From NCBI GenBank assembly GCA_024234615.1, contig JACKNY010000002.1, positions 496,001 to 560,000 of the forward strand: a stretch of DNA of 64,000 nt, written 5' to 3'. This DNA comes from Pseudomonadales bacterium (GTDB taxonomy: Bacteria > Pseudomonadota > Gammaproteobacteria > Pseudomonadales > IMCC2047). The position numbers were made by a program, and so were the translations under genes. The notes under the pieces were generated by a model. That model searched no databases and was not told where the DNA came from. It worked only from the letters and a program-made list of their open reading frames with translations. Each line of letters opens with the position of its first letter. The stretch's first letter is position 1. Below are positions 44,716 to 53,081 of the stretch, in pieces.

Positions 44716-45072
44716 TTAGTGATCGTCAACAAACCGCTCATATAGCTGATCCGTTTTCGCCGCCATAATAAAGTCATTTTTGTGTAACCCTTTGATCTTG
44801 TGGGTCCACCAAGTCACTGTCACTCGACCCCACTCCGTTAACAGACTAGGATGATGATCTTCCGCTTCGGCAATTTCACCCACGCGACAGCTAAATTCTA
44901 GCGCTTTAAGAAAGTTGGTAAACCTGAACGCACGCTGTAATCTTGATGGGCTCCCATCCTGGATCACAGACCAGTTTGGTATAGCCTCAAGCAACTCCCG
45001 CTCTTCGGTTGTAGTAACAGGCTCCGCGCCTAAACGGCAAGCCTCACACTTAGATTCAGCAAGTTTTGGCAT
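44716..45072 (-). CDS. phhB: Pterin-4-alpha-carbinolamine dehydratase
   Basis: 118 residues. Recycles the pterin cofactor of phenylalanine hydroxylase and can also aid transcription. The catalytic motif EDHHPSLL and TVTWWTHKIKGLHKNDFIMAAKTDQL are fully conserved. No phhA in the window. It has a divergent neighbour (the TonB-dependent receptor) across a gap that contains a perfect palindrome. Confidence 0.95.
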   Translation of the reverse strand: MPKLAESKCEACRLGAEPVTTTEERELLEAIPNWSVIQDGSPSRLQRAFRFTNFLKALEFSCRVGEIAEAEDHHPSLLTEWGRVTVTWWTHKIKGLHKNDFIMAAKTDQLYERFVDDH

Positions 45073-45125
45073 CTCTCACCTCAATCATTCAAGTACATAG
45101 TATTCTTTTGGATTATGCACACTGG

Positions 45126-45142
45126 TGCGACAATTTGTCGCA
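45126..45142. promoter_or_regulatory. Perfect 17-bp palindrome between phhB and the TonB receptor
   Basis: TGCGACAATTTGTCGCA: eight paired bases on each side of a central T. It lies 54 nt before the phhB start and 136 nt before the receptor start. The half-site GCGAC/GTCGC recalls binding sites of the RegA/PrrA/RoxR redox response regulators. The assignment is only a similarity. Confidence 0.65.
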
Positions 45143-45277
45143 TCCTCGTGACAACCACACTAGCGTAAAATAAGCGCCCATTACAAGCGGTGTTGTTTCG
45201 AACCTCCATTCACGTCAGTCCAATTCCCGTGAAAGTCATCGTCGTAAGCACCAAGACTAACTGCCTGGAGAAAATTT

Positions 45278-47353
45278 GTGCCAAAACTATCACCCCTTAG
45301 TTTCTGCTTGATTAGCACCATTTATATTCAAACCGCAGCCGCTGACCACAGTGATTATGTTGACGAGATAGTGGTTCGTGGCGCTTTAGTACAGCTCGAT
45401 AAAAGCACCACTATTTCAACCAAGGATCATTCCGCCACCGACAGCGCCAAATTACTGCCAACCATTCCGGGGGCCAACGTGAATAGCAATGGCGCGATTA
45501 CTGGGGTCGCGCAATACCGCGGGCTACATGGTGATCGCGTCAACATCCACATGGATCAAAGCCCTGTACTTACCGGTGGGCCCAATGCCATGGATTCCCC
45601 CCTTTCCTACACCCCGCCGCTCCTGTTAGAAAATATTATCGTCAGTCGTGGCATTGTTTCGGTTGCCTCTGGCCAGGAAACCTTGGGTGGCCATATCACC
45701 GCCAATCTTAACCGCGGTGAGTTTAGTCATTCTGACGACTTCTCCTTCAGTGGGGGGCTTTTTACCCGCTATAACAGTGGCAGCGATGGTGTCAACCATG
45801 CCTTGGTCAGCCAGTTTACCAACCGTAGTCATAAGTTTTCACTCTTAGCCGGTTATGATGAAGGCGATGACACTGAGACTGGTAATAGTAATGAGATCGG
45901 CGGCAGCGAATATCAACGCGAACGTTACGATCTTAGTTATGGTTATCGTTATGGCGATACCGAGCTGGAGCTTTTTGTCGGTCGATTAGATACTGAGGAT
46001 ACCGGAACCCCCGCTTTACCAATGGATATCCTCTATATCGAGAGCGATCTCGCAGGCATGAATATCAGCACACAAATTAACGACATCACTGTAGATGCTT
46101 ATGTTGCCTATGGTCACGTTGACCACGGCATGACCAACTATGAGATGCGTAACCCCGCCTCACCTACACAATTTCGGGCCACCTATGCGATTGGACGCAA
46201 CTGGGCCTATGGCGCAAAAGCCACTATTCCAACCAATCAAGGCGAACTCAAACTCGGCTTTGACGCCAATGAAACCCTGCATGACGCCAATATTTCCAAC
46301 CCAAATAGTGGCATGTTTCTAATCGAAAATTTTAATCAATCTGAGCGCAACAGCTACGGTCTGTTTGCGCAGTGGCAAACTGACTTAGGCGCTTGGCAAC
46401 TGGAAAGCGGTATCCGCTATAACCTGATTGATATGGACAGCGACGCCACTTCCGTATCCGGCATGATGGGCATGATGGCGATGAATGCCGTTACCTTGCA
46501 AAACCGCTTCAACAACGCCGACCGGGAAGAACAATATGGCAATGTCGATCTGGTCTTCAAATTATCGAAACCACTCAGCGATAACCTAATCGGTCATATC
46601 GGCGCAGCCCGCAAATCCCGCGCGCCCTCTTACCAAGAACGCTTTCTTTGGTTGCCTCTGGCCTCAGCAGGCGGACTTGCCGACGGACGTAACTATATTG
46701 GTAATTTAGACCTGGACAGTGAGACTTCTTACGAACTCAATATCGGTTTAGCTTGGCAAACCGAAACGGCCTATTTTACACCTGAATTTTTTTATCGCGA
46801 CATCAAGGATTATATTCAGGGCACACCCAGTAACGACATGGTCGCCAATATGCTCAGCACCATGATGAGTGGCAGCTCAGCGCTGCAATTTAATAATATA
46901 GATGCTGAAATGTATGGTTTTGACGCCGCCTGGGGTTATCGACTCAATGAGCAATGGCGCCTTGATGGTGTTTTGAGTTACGTGCGCGGTAAACGCAGTG
47001 ATGCGGGTGATGATCTCTATCGTGTCGCACCCCTGAATCATCGCTTGGCGCTGAGTTATGAACGCGAACAGTTCGGTCTACAAATAGAATCCGTTATCTA
47101 TGCCAAACAGTCCGATGTTTCCGCTTTCAATAACGAAGAAGAAACCGCTGGTTATGGCTTAGTGAATCTGGATGCTAATTATCAACTCTCACAAAATATT
47201 GAAATCGGAGTTGGTATTGAGAACATCTTCGACAAATCCTACCGCGACCACCTCGCTGGCTATAACCGTAACAACACCAGCGATATTCCTGTGGGTGAGC
47301 GTTTATACGGAGCCGGGAGAAATCTGTTTGTCGAAGCGAAACTAACCTGGTAG
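45278..47353 (+). CDS. TonB-dependent outer-membrane receptor, OprC/NosA copper-receptor-like
   Basis: 691 residues, GTG start with GGAG 8 nt upstream. Plug domain (about 25-145) with VNIHMDQSPVLTGGPNAMDSP, then a 22-strand-type barrel ending in Trp. VDHGMTNYEM matches the HxM copper-site region of OprC/NosA as I remember it, and MDSP matches its other half, but the Cys of that site appears to be Pro (GGPNAM). Met-rich patches (MMGMMAMN; MVANMLSTMM) also suggest a soft metal. Substrate copper is likely but unproven. Confidence 0.8.
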   Translation: MPKLSPLSFCLISTIYIQTAAADHSDYVDEIVVRGALVQLDKSTTISTKDHSATDSAKLLPTIPGANVNSNGAITGVAQYRGLHGDRVNIHMDQSPVLTGGPNAMDSPLSYTPPLLLENIIVSRGIVSVASGQETLGGHITANLNRGEFSHSDDFSFSGGLFTRYNSGSDGVNHALVSQFTNRSHKFSLLAGYDEGDDTETGNSNEIGGSEYQRERYDLSYGYRYGDTELELFVGRLDTEDTGTPALPMDILYIESDLAGMNISTQINDITVDAYVAYGHVDHGMTNYEMRNPASPTQFRATYAIGRNWAYGAKATIPTNQGELKLGFDANETLHDANISNPNSGMFLIENFNQSERNSYGLFAQWQTDLGAWQLESGIRYNLIDMDSDATSVSGMMGMMAMNAVTLQNRFNNADREEQYGNVDLVFKLSKPLSDNLIGHIGAARKSRAPSYQERFLWLPLASAGGLADGRNYIGNLDLDSETSYELNIGLAWQTETAYFTPEFFYRDIKDYIQGTPSNDMVANMLSTMMSGSSALQFNNIDAEMYGFDAAWGYRLNEQWRLDGVLSYVRGKRSDAGDDLYRVAPLNHRLALSYEREQFGLQIESVIYAKQSDVSAFNNEEETAGYGLVNLDANYQLSQNIEIGVGIENIFDKSYRDHLAGYNRNNTSDIPVGERLYGAGRNLFVEAKLTW

Positions 47354-47386
47354 ATGAAGATACCGAGATAAAAAGTCAGCTGGAAG

Positions 47387-47457
47387 CCTCCGCTTCAGCC
47401 CTTCCCATTTGCGGGGGAAAGCCTCATAGGTTTTCTCTGGGAAAGGTTGAAGTGAGG
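47387..47457. repeat. Long imperfect double hairpin between receptor and srkA
   Basis: Outer arms CCTCCGCTTCAGCCCTTCCC (47387-47406) and GGGAAAGGTTGAAGTGAGG (47439-47457) pair over 18 of 20 positions. The inner GAAAGCCT / AGGTTTTC pairs perfectly (with one G-T) around CAT. This two-stem intergenic structure lies between convergent genes and resembles dispersed palindromic units. It may also act as a terminator, although there is no T-run. Confidence 0.6.
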
Positions 47458-47483
47458 GGCACCAATCTGTGAGCCGCCCCCCG

Positions 47484-48482
47484 CTAGCGAACCTCCAACA
47501 CTGGTTCCTGCAACGCTGCAAACTGTTCGCGTAACTCCAAAATATGTTCGCTCCAATAACGCACCGTATTAAACCAGGGAAAATTCATCGGAAACGCCGG
47601 ATCTGTCCAACGTTTCGCCAACCAGGCGCTGTAATGCATCATACGCAAGGTTCTGAGCGCCTCCACCAAATGTAGCTCGCGAGGGTGGAAATCGTAAAAT
47701 TCATTATAACCTTCGACTACCTCTGATAATTGCGCTGTTCGTCGCGCCCGGTCACCGGACAATAACATCCAAATGTCCTGTATCGCTGGTGCCATACGAG
47801 CGTCATCAAAGTCCACAAAATGAGGGTTATCATCACGCCAGAGAATATTTCCGGCATGACAATCACCATGTACCCGAATCTGTTTTATGTCCTGTGTAGA
47901 TGCAATGACGACATCCACCAACTGCAATAAATCCTGAGCCAGGGTATCGTAGGCGGTTTTTAATTCAGCGGGGATAAACTGTCGACTAATCAGTTCGACG
48001 CTCTCATGACCATAACTCTGGCTATCTAGCGTAGGTCGATACCGAAAAGGGTAGCGGGCTCCTACCGCATGAATGCGCCCCAGTAAACGGCCCAGTATCA
48101 ATAATGTATCCAGATTATCAAACTCCGGCGCATGCCCACCCTTACGCGGGAATAATGCGAGATAAAAGCCTTGGTATTCAAGCAGACTTTCGCCATTATC
48201 GTGCCGCAACGGCGCAACCACCGGCAACTCCTGCTCCATTAGCTCAAAACAAAACTGGTGTTCTTCGAGAATTTGCTCACGACTCCAACGCTCCGGACGA
48301 TAGAATTTGGCAATTAACGGCTGTTCCGCTTCAATGCCAATCTGATAGACACGGTTTTCATAACTGTTAAGTGGGAACATACGTCCATCACAGAGGTAAC
48401 CAACGCTTTCAATGGCATCCATGACAAAATCTGGTTTCAGCTTGGCGAAGGGATGTTCGGACTCTTCTGGAATAACAGTCAT
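47484..48482 (-). CDS. srkA: Stress response kinase A
   Basis: 332 residues from the ATG at 48482 (MTVIPEESEHP); the longer in-frame version lacks a ribosome site and would overlap the preceding terminator. APH/RdoA-type Ser/Thr kinase fold: NRVYQIGIE, HGDCHAGNILW with catalytic Asp, and VDFDDARMAPAIQDIW. In E. coli it counters MazEF-driven death during stress. It starts 124 nt after the RidA gene stop, with a terminator in between. Confidence 0.94.
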   Translation of the reverse strand: MTVIPEESEHPFAKLKPDFVMDAIESVGYLCDGRMFPLNSYENRVYQIGIEAEQPLIAKFYRPERWSREQILEEHQFCFELMEQELPVVAPLRHDNGESLLEYQGFYLALFPRKGGHAPEFDNLDTLLILGRLLGRIHAVGARYPFRYRPTLDSQSYGHESVELISRQFIPAELKTAYDTLAQDLLQLVDVVIASTQDIKQIRVHGDCHAGNILWRDDNPHFVDFDDARMAPAIQDIWMLLSGDRARRTAQLSEVVEGYNEFYDFHPRELHLVEALRTLRMMHYSAWLAKRWTDPAFPMNFPWFNTVRYWSEHILELREQFAALQEPVLEVR

Positions 48483-48546
48483 TTTTTTAAACCTTGAGGT
48501 AATCCGTGGATTGTAACCAAGCGCCGTTTTCGATACCACCAATAAA

Positions 48547-48580
48547 AAAGAGGAAGAAGTTCGTTATCTTCTTCCTCTTT
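48547..48580 (-). terminator. Terminator of the fum-NTF2-ridA operon
   Basis: AAAGAGGAAGAAG / CTTCTTCCTCTTT, 13 bp, with an 8-nt loop. On the minus strand TTTTTT follows. It lies 25 nt after the RidA-type gene and before srkA, so the two are separate units. Confidence 0.9.
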
Positions 48581-48605
48581 CAGAGTCTTCAGCGTTGCTT
48601 TTTTA

Positions 48606-48959
48606 TCAGTTCTTAAGGGCCGCAACTACTGAGATTTCAACTAATATTTCTGGCCGCGCCATACGTGCTTCAACGCAGGCTCGAGCCGGTGCATATCCCT
48701 CTGGAACCCAGGCATCCCACACCTCATTCATCGCAGCGAAATCCTTCATGTCACGAATATAAATTGTTGCCGATAACAGATGTTCTCGATCACTGCCTGC
48801 CCTTTCCAGCAACGTATCCACCTTATCCAACATGGTCCGTGTCTGTTGCTGAATGTCAGCATTAGCGTCCGCTGCCACCTGACCGCATAGATAGACCGTA
48901 TGATTATGGATAACTATGCGGCTCATACGTTGCCCGGTTTCAACTCTCTCAATACTCAT
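48606..48959 (-). CDS. RidA-family protein
   Basis: About 117 residues from the ATG at 48959 (MSIERVETGQ), with AAAGG 7 nt upstream. VYLCGQVAADANADIQQQT, IYIRDMKDFAAMNEVWDAWVPEG and APARACVEARMARPEILVEI are the classic RidA/YjgF motifs, with the active-site Arg in VEARM. Members deaminate reactive enamines or imines. It is third in an operon with a class I fumarase and an NTF2-like protein; no pathway-specific partner is obvious. Confidence 0.9.
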   Translation of the reverse strand: MSIERVETGQRMSRIVIHNHTVYLCGQVAADANADIQQQTRTMLDKVDTLLERAGSDREHLLSATIYIRDMKDFAAMNEVWDAWVPEGYAPARACVEARMARPEILVEISVVAALKN

Positions 48960-49013
48960 TTTTAACCTTTTATAACCGTGATGAGACACTCCGCCTCAAT
49001 TAAATGATCAGCG

Positions 49014-49409
49014 CTATTCAGACGCCAACCAAGTCTCGTGTACATGCTGCCACTCAAAGCCTTGCTCCGTTTCACAGATCAAAGCGCTACTAATACGCGC
49101 TGTAGTATCCGCCCCAGTTTGCCATTCTTCGTAGGTCACCAGCGCTGTCGCTGCGCCAATGAGTAGGGCCTTGGGATGCCTAATTTCGATTATGAACGGC
49201 TCAGGCTGCACCCCATGCGCATGCCAAAACGCGTCCAATAATTCTGCTCGATTCAAGTCTTTACCACTGGGCTCGATCATCCGAAAGCCCTCAGCAAGAG
49301 CTCCATTGAGCCGAGCAAATACCGATTGAGTTTGCTCCATCGCACCCGTTAACCAACGCTCAAAAAACTGATGCAGCTCGACGACTTCGCCAATGAACTT
49401 ATCCGGCAT
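49014..49409 (-). CDS. NTF2-like (SnoaL/DUF4440-type) small protein
   Basis: 131 residues: helix-helix start (VVELHQFFERWLTG), then alternating strands ending EWQHVHETWLAS, a cone-shaped NTF2-like fold. No clear catalytic pair. Between fumarase and RidA genes on the same strand (27 and 54 nt gaps), so co-expressed. Function unknown. Confidence 0.75.
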   Translation of the reverse strand: MPDKFIGEVVELHQFFERWLTGAMEQTQSVFARLNGALAEGFRMIEPSGKDLNRAELLDAFWHAHGVQPEPFIIEIRHPKALLIGAATALVTYEEWQTGADTTARISSALICETEQGFEWQHVHETWLASE

Positions 49410-49436
49410 GCTTTACCCCCGATAAAAGCCTTGCTG

Positions 49437-50954
49437 TCAATTCACTTCAAGCGCGCGTTGCTCAATGATCTTTTGCCAATGTCGCGGCCCTGTTTGGTGC
49501 ACAGACTCTCCATTAGAATCCACCGCCACGGTCACCGGCATATCAACCACGTCAAACTCATAAATCGCTTCCATACCGAGTTCTGGGAAAGCGACAACCT
49601 GGGCGTTCTTAATGGCCTTTGACACTAAATAGGCCGCACCACCTACCGCCATCAAATAAACCGCTTTATGATTCTTAATCGATTCTGTCGCTACCGGGCC
49701 GCGCTCCGCTTTACCTATCATGCCGATCAAGCCGGTTTTCGCGAGCATGGTTTCGGTAAATTTATCCATCCGCGTCGCGGTGGTCGGGCCAGCGGGACCC
49801 ACTACTTCATCACGTACTGGATCAACCGGGCCAACGTAATAAATAAACCGATTGTTCAAATCAACAGGCAGCGCTTCACCATTGTTCATCATTTCCACCA
49901 TACGCTTATGTGCGGCGTCACGGCCAGTGAGCATTTTGCCCGAAAGCAATACCGTTTCACCGCATTTCCAATCACGTATATCTGCCTGGGTTAGACCATT
50001 CATGTTGACTCGACGTGCCTGGTCCCCAACGTCCCATGATACATCAGGCCACTGCGCCAGATTCGGCGCTGCTTGCAGGGCGGGACCAGAGCCATCCAAC
50101 TTAAAGTGCGCGTGCCGAGTAGCCGCACAGTTAGGAATCATTACCAGCGGCAATGAGGCTGCATGGGTTGGGTAATCCTTTATTTTTACATCAAGCACAG
50201 TCGTCAGCCCACCTAAGCCCTGTGCGCCAATACCTAAATTGTTCACCGCATCCATAATTTCGAGACGCAATTCTTCGACACGATTTTGCGGACCACGTGC
50301 TCGTAACTCATGAATATCGATTGGATCCATCAGAGATTCTTTGGCTAGCAATGCTGCTTTCTCAGCCGTACCACCGATACCAATACCGAGCATACCCGGG
50401 GGGCACCAACCGGCACCCATAGTCGGCACCGTTTTTACCACCCAATCAAGAATGCTATCACTGGGGTTGAGCATGACCATTTTCGATTTATTTTCCGAAC
50501 CACCGCCCTTAGCCGCAATTTGTACGTCCACTTTATTACCGGGCACCAGCTCATAGTGAATAACGGCAGGGGTATTGTCTTTGGTATTTTTACGCGCACC
50601 GGCCGGATCCGATAAAATCGAGGCGCGCAACACATTATCCGGATTCATATAGGCGCGACGTACCCCTTCGTTTACCATATCCGCCACACTCATGCCGTTT
50701 TCCCACTGCACATCCATGCCTATTTTCATGAACACACAGACAATGCCCGTATCCTGACAAATCGGGCGTTTGCCCTCAGCGCACATACGCGAATTAATCA
50801 GTATTTGCGCCATGGCATCTTTGGCGGCCTGAGACTCTTCCCGAAGGTAGGCTTGGTGAACCGCTTGAATAAAATCCAAGGGGTGGTAATAGGATATGTA
50901 TTGCAGCGCATCGGCAACGCTGTCGATCAGATCGTCTTGGCGAATCAGGGTCAT
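49437..50954 (-). CDS. fumA: Fumarate hydratase, class I ([4Fe-4S])
   Basis: 505 residues (E. coli FumA 548). Interconverts fumarate and malate in the TCA cycle. The three cluster Cys are in ICQDTG, GAGWCPPGM and IPNCAATRH, with N-terminal alpha and C-terminal beta domains fused in one chain (VVGPAGPTTATRMDKFT begins the beta core). A [4Fe-4S] enzyme is oxygen- and NO-labile. First gene of the fum-NTF2-RidA unit. Confidence 0.95.
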   Translation of the reverse strand: MTLIRQDDLIDSVADALQYISYYHPLDFIQAVHQAYLREESQAAKDAMAQILINSRMCAEGKRPICQDTGIVCVFMKIGMDVQWENGMSVADMVNEGVRRAYMNPDNVLRASILSDPAGARKNTKDNTPAVIHYELVPGNKVDVQIAAKGGGSENKSKMVMLNPSDSILDWVVKTVPTMGAGWCPPGMLGIGIGGTAEKAALLAKESLMDPIDIHELRARGPQNRVEELRLEIMDAVNNLGIGAQGLGGLTTVLDVKIKDYPTHAASLPLVMIPNCAATRHAHFKLDGSGPALQAAPNLAQWPDVSWDVGDQARRVNMNGLTQADIRDWKCGETVLLSGKMLTGRDAAHKRMVEMMNNGEALPVDLNNRFIYYVGPVDPVRDEVVGPAGPTTATRMDKFTETMLAKTGLIGMIGKAERGPVATESIKNHKAVYLMAVGGAAYLVSKAIKNAQVVAFPELGMEAIYEFDVVDMPVTVAVDSNGESVHQTGPRHWQKIIEQRALEVN

Positions 50955-51126
50955 CGGAAATCGGGCTCCTTACATTTACTGCGGATTAATTGATCTATTC
51001 ACGGGTTTTCAACCAAAGTAACCCGCAAAAGCTAGGCTATTTTACATCATTAATGAAGTTGAGCGGTGTAAATTGCACACTGATAATAGCTAAGGAACCT
51101 TCTGATTAATTCCTTAATGTCTATGT

Positions 51127-51159
51127 AAAAAAAAGGCGGGCTCCTTTCGGTAGCCCGCC
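51127..51159 (-). terminator. Terminator after nirS
   Basis: GGCGGGCT / AGCCCGCC stem with a short loop. On the minus strand eight T residues follow. It lies 25 nt past the nirS stop. Confidence 0.9.
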
Positions 51160-51183
51160 CCCTCAATTTAACTATCACTCAGA

Positions 51184-52932
51184 CTAGTAGATATCCTGTC
51201 TTGTGTTAGTAATATTGAATTTGCCTGTTGGTGTGATCAGTCGCTTATCTTTAATCACCTTCTTCAACTGGCGAGTCTTATCATCTACTACGACAATAGC
51301 AGACTGTTGGTCTTTGCCACTCCAGACGGAGAACCAAACTTCATCTCCCGCTTGGTTATATTCCGGCTGAACCACACGCTTAGGACCTTCACCTATACCA
51401 GCCCATTCGCCGATCGGTAGTGCCGTAAATCCGGCTTCTAGATTATTAATGTCGTATACCGCAATAGACTGACTAATCTTAGGATCCGGGTTCAGTGTTG
51501 TATCTACCCAAAGATTCTTTGATTTGGGATGGGTTTTGACGAAGAGTGAACCACCACCTTGACCTTGAAGCGTACGCACAACTTTCCAAGCATTCTTTTT
51601 GTTACGCTTGGGATCGGTACCGATTAACGTCACGTCAGCATTTCCCAAAGCACTCGTCGCCCAAACTGGCCCGAATTTCGGGTCAACAAAGTTGGCACCA
51701 CGCCCAGGGTGTGGGATTTCTTTGGTATCAACCAAAGCTTCAACTTCTCGATCTTTGGAATCAATCACCGCAATTTTATTGGACTTGTTAGCAGCCGTCA
51801 TGAAATAACGATGGGTAGAGTCCCAGCCGCCATCATGCAAAAAGCGCGCAGCTTCAAGCGTAGTCACACTCAGTGCATTGAGATCACTGTAATTAACCAA
51901 GAGGACTTTACCGGTTTCCTTAACGTTGACGATGAATTCAGGGTGTTCATGCGACGCCACAATTGCAGCAACGCGAGGTTCAGGGTGATATTCCTGCGTA
52001 TCCACCGTCATGCCTCGTGTTGACATGATTTTTTTCGGTTCTAGTGTCGGGCCGTCCATAAAGACATACTGAGGCGGCCAGTAAGCACCAGCAATCGCCA
52101 GCTTGTCTTCATAACCCTTGTATTTAGAGGTTTCCACGGAACGCGCTTCGAGACCGATCTTGATTTCTGCCACACGTTGCGGCGGATCCATATAAAGGTC
52201 AATCAAATCAATTTTGGCATCACGTCCAATAGTGTAAAGATAACGGCCCGAATGCGAAGGTCTGGAAATATGCACCGCATAGCCGGTTTTAATGATATTG
52301 ATAATTTCCTTGCTATCGCCATCGATCAAGGCGACTTCACCGCTATCACGCAATGTGACGGCGAAAATATTATCAATATTGTACTTATTCAACTTCTTGG
52401 TCGGTCGCTGTTCAACCGGGGTATAAATCTTCCAGGAATTTTTCATTTCCTTCATACCCCACTCGGGAGGAGTCGGCGGCTCATGCTGTAAGAAACGCGC
52501 CATTATATCTATCCCGTCTTCAGTCAAAACACCAGAAGTATTCCAATTAGGCATCCCCGCTGGTGTACCGTAGGAAATCAGCGCTTTCAAATATTCAGTA
52601 CCGCGCTGTTGCGTAATATCCGGTGTTAATGGCTTACCGGTCGCTCCTTTGCGCAGCACCCCGTGACAACCGGCACAGCGCTCAAAAAACACCTGAGACG
52701 CATATTCAAACTCAGCCTCAGTCAGCGGCGGGGCTCCTGGTGTAATATGCATTTTTACGTCCTGCCCCGGCACTGGCGCTCCCTGATAGCGCAATTCGGA
52801 ATCTATAACGTTTGGGTGATCCACTTTTGCACCGGCCTTATCCTCGGCTGCGCTGATAGTGGAAGCCGATAACAGTGCGCCCACACTAAAAATAGCAGCT
52901 GTTATCATTTGTAATTTGAACCGCTTATTCAT
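51184..52932 (-). CDS. nirS: Cytochrome cd1 nitrite reductase
   Basis: 582 residues (typical 560-600). Periplasmic enzyme that reduces nitrite to nitric oxide in denitrification. Signal peptide (about 1-29), heme c site CAGCH at 86-90, then an eight-bladed d1-heme propeller. VHISRPSHSGRY supplies the proximal His, and SHEHPEF and FLHDGGWDSTHRY the two active-site His; HPGRGANF and LITPTGKFN are fully typical. AGGAG 7 nt upstream of the ATG. Heme d1 assembly genes are not in the window. An FNR/DNR box lies 90 bp upstream. Confidence 0.97.
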   Translation of the reverse strand: MNKRFKLQMITAAIFSVGALLSASTISAAEDKAGAKVDHPNVIDSELRYQGAPVPGQDVKMHITPGAPPLTEAEFEYASQVFFERCAGCHGVLRKGATGKPLTPDITQQRGTEYLKALISYGTPAGMPNWNTSGVLTEDGIDIMARFLQHEPPTPPEWGMKEMKNSWKIYTPVEQRPTKKLNKYNIDNIFAVTLRDSGEVALIDGDSKEIINIIKTGYAVHISRPSHSGRYLYTIGRDAKIDLIDLYMDPPQRVAEIKIGLEARSVETSKYKGYEDKLAIAGAYWPPQYVFMDGPTLEPKKIMSTRGMTVDTQEYHPEPRVAAIVASHEHPEFIVNVKETGKVLLVNYSDLNALSVTTLEAARFLHDGGWDSTHRYFMTAANKSNKIAVIDSKDREVEALVDTKEIPHPGRGANFVDPKFGPVWATSALGNADVTLIGTDPKRNKKNAWKVVRTLQGQGGGSLFVKTHPKSKNLWVDTTLNPDPKISQSIAVYDINNLEAGFTALPIGEWAGIGEGPKRVVQPEYNQAGDEVWFSVWSGKDQQSAIVVVDDKTRQLKKVIKDKRLITPTGKFNITNTRQDIY

Positions 52933-53015
52933 TATTAAACTCCTATTAAACCCCTACCATTGAATTGTTTATCTTGCTGCGCCGAGAAGGTTAAGAGTTC
53001 ACCGCCTTCAAGTCA

Positions 53016-53029
53016 TTGACGCATATCAA
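53016..53029. promoter_or_regulatory. FNR/DNR-type box upstream of nirS
   Basis: TTGACGCATATCAA matches TTGAT-N4-ATCAA at nine of ten conserved positions. It is about 90 bp from the nirS start. A -10 at the class II distance is weak (TTAACC). Consistent with anaerobic and NO-responsive control. Confidence 0.8.
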
Positions 53030-53081
53030 TTAAGTGCAGGTTATCTGGCGAGATTAACAAAAAGCCTTACTAAAGGCGCAG

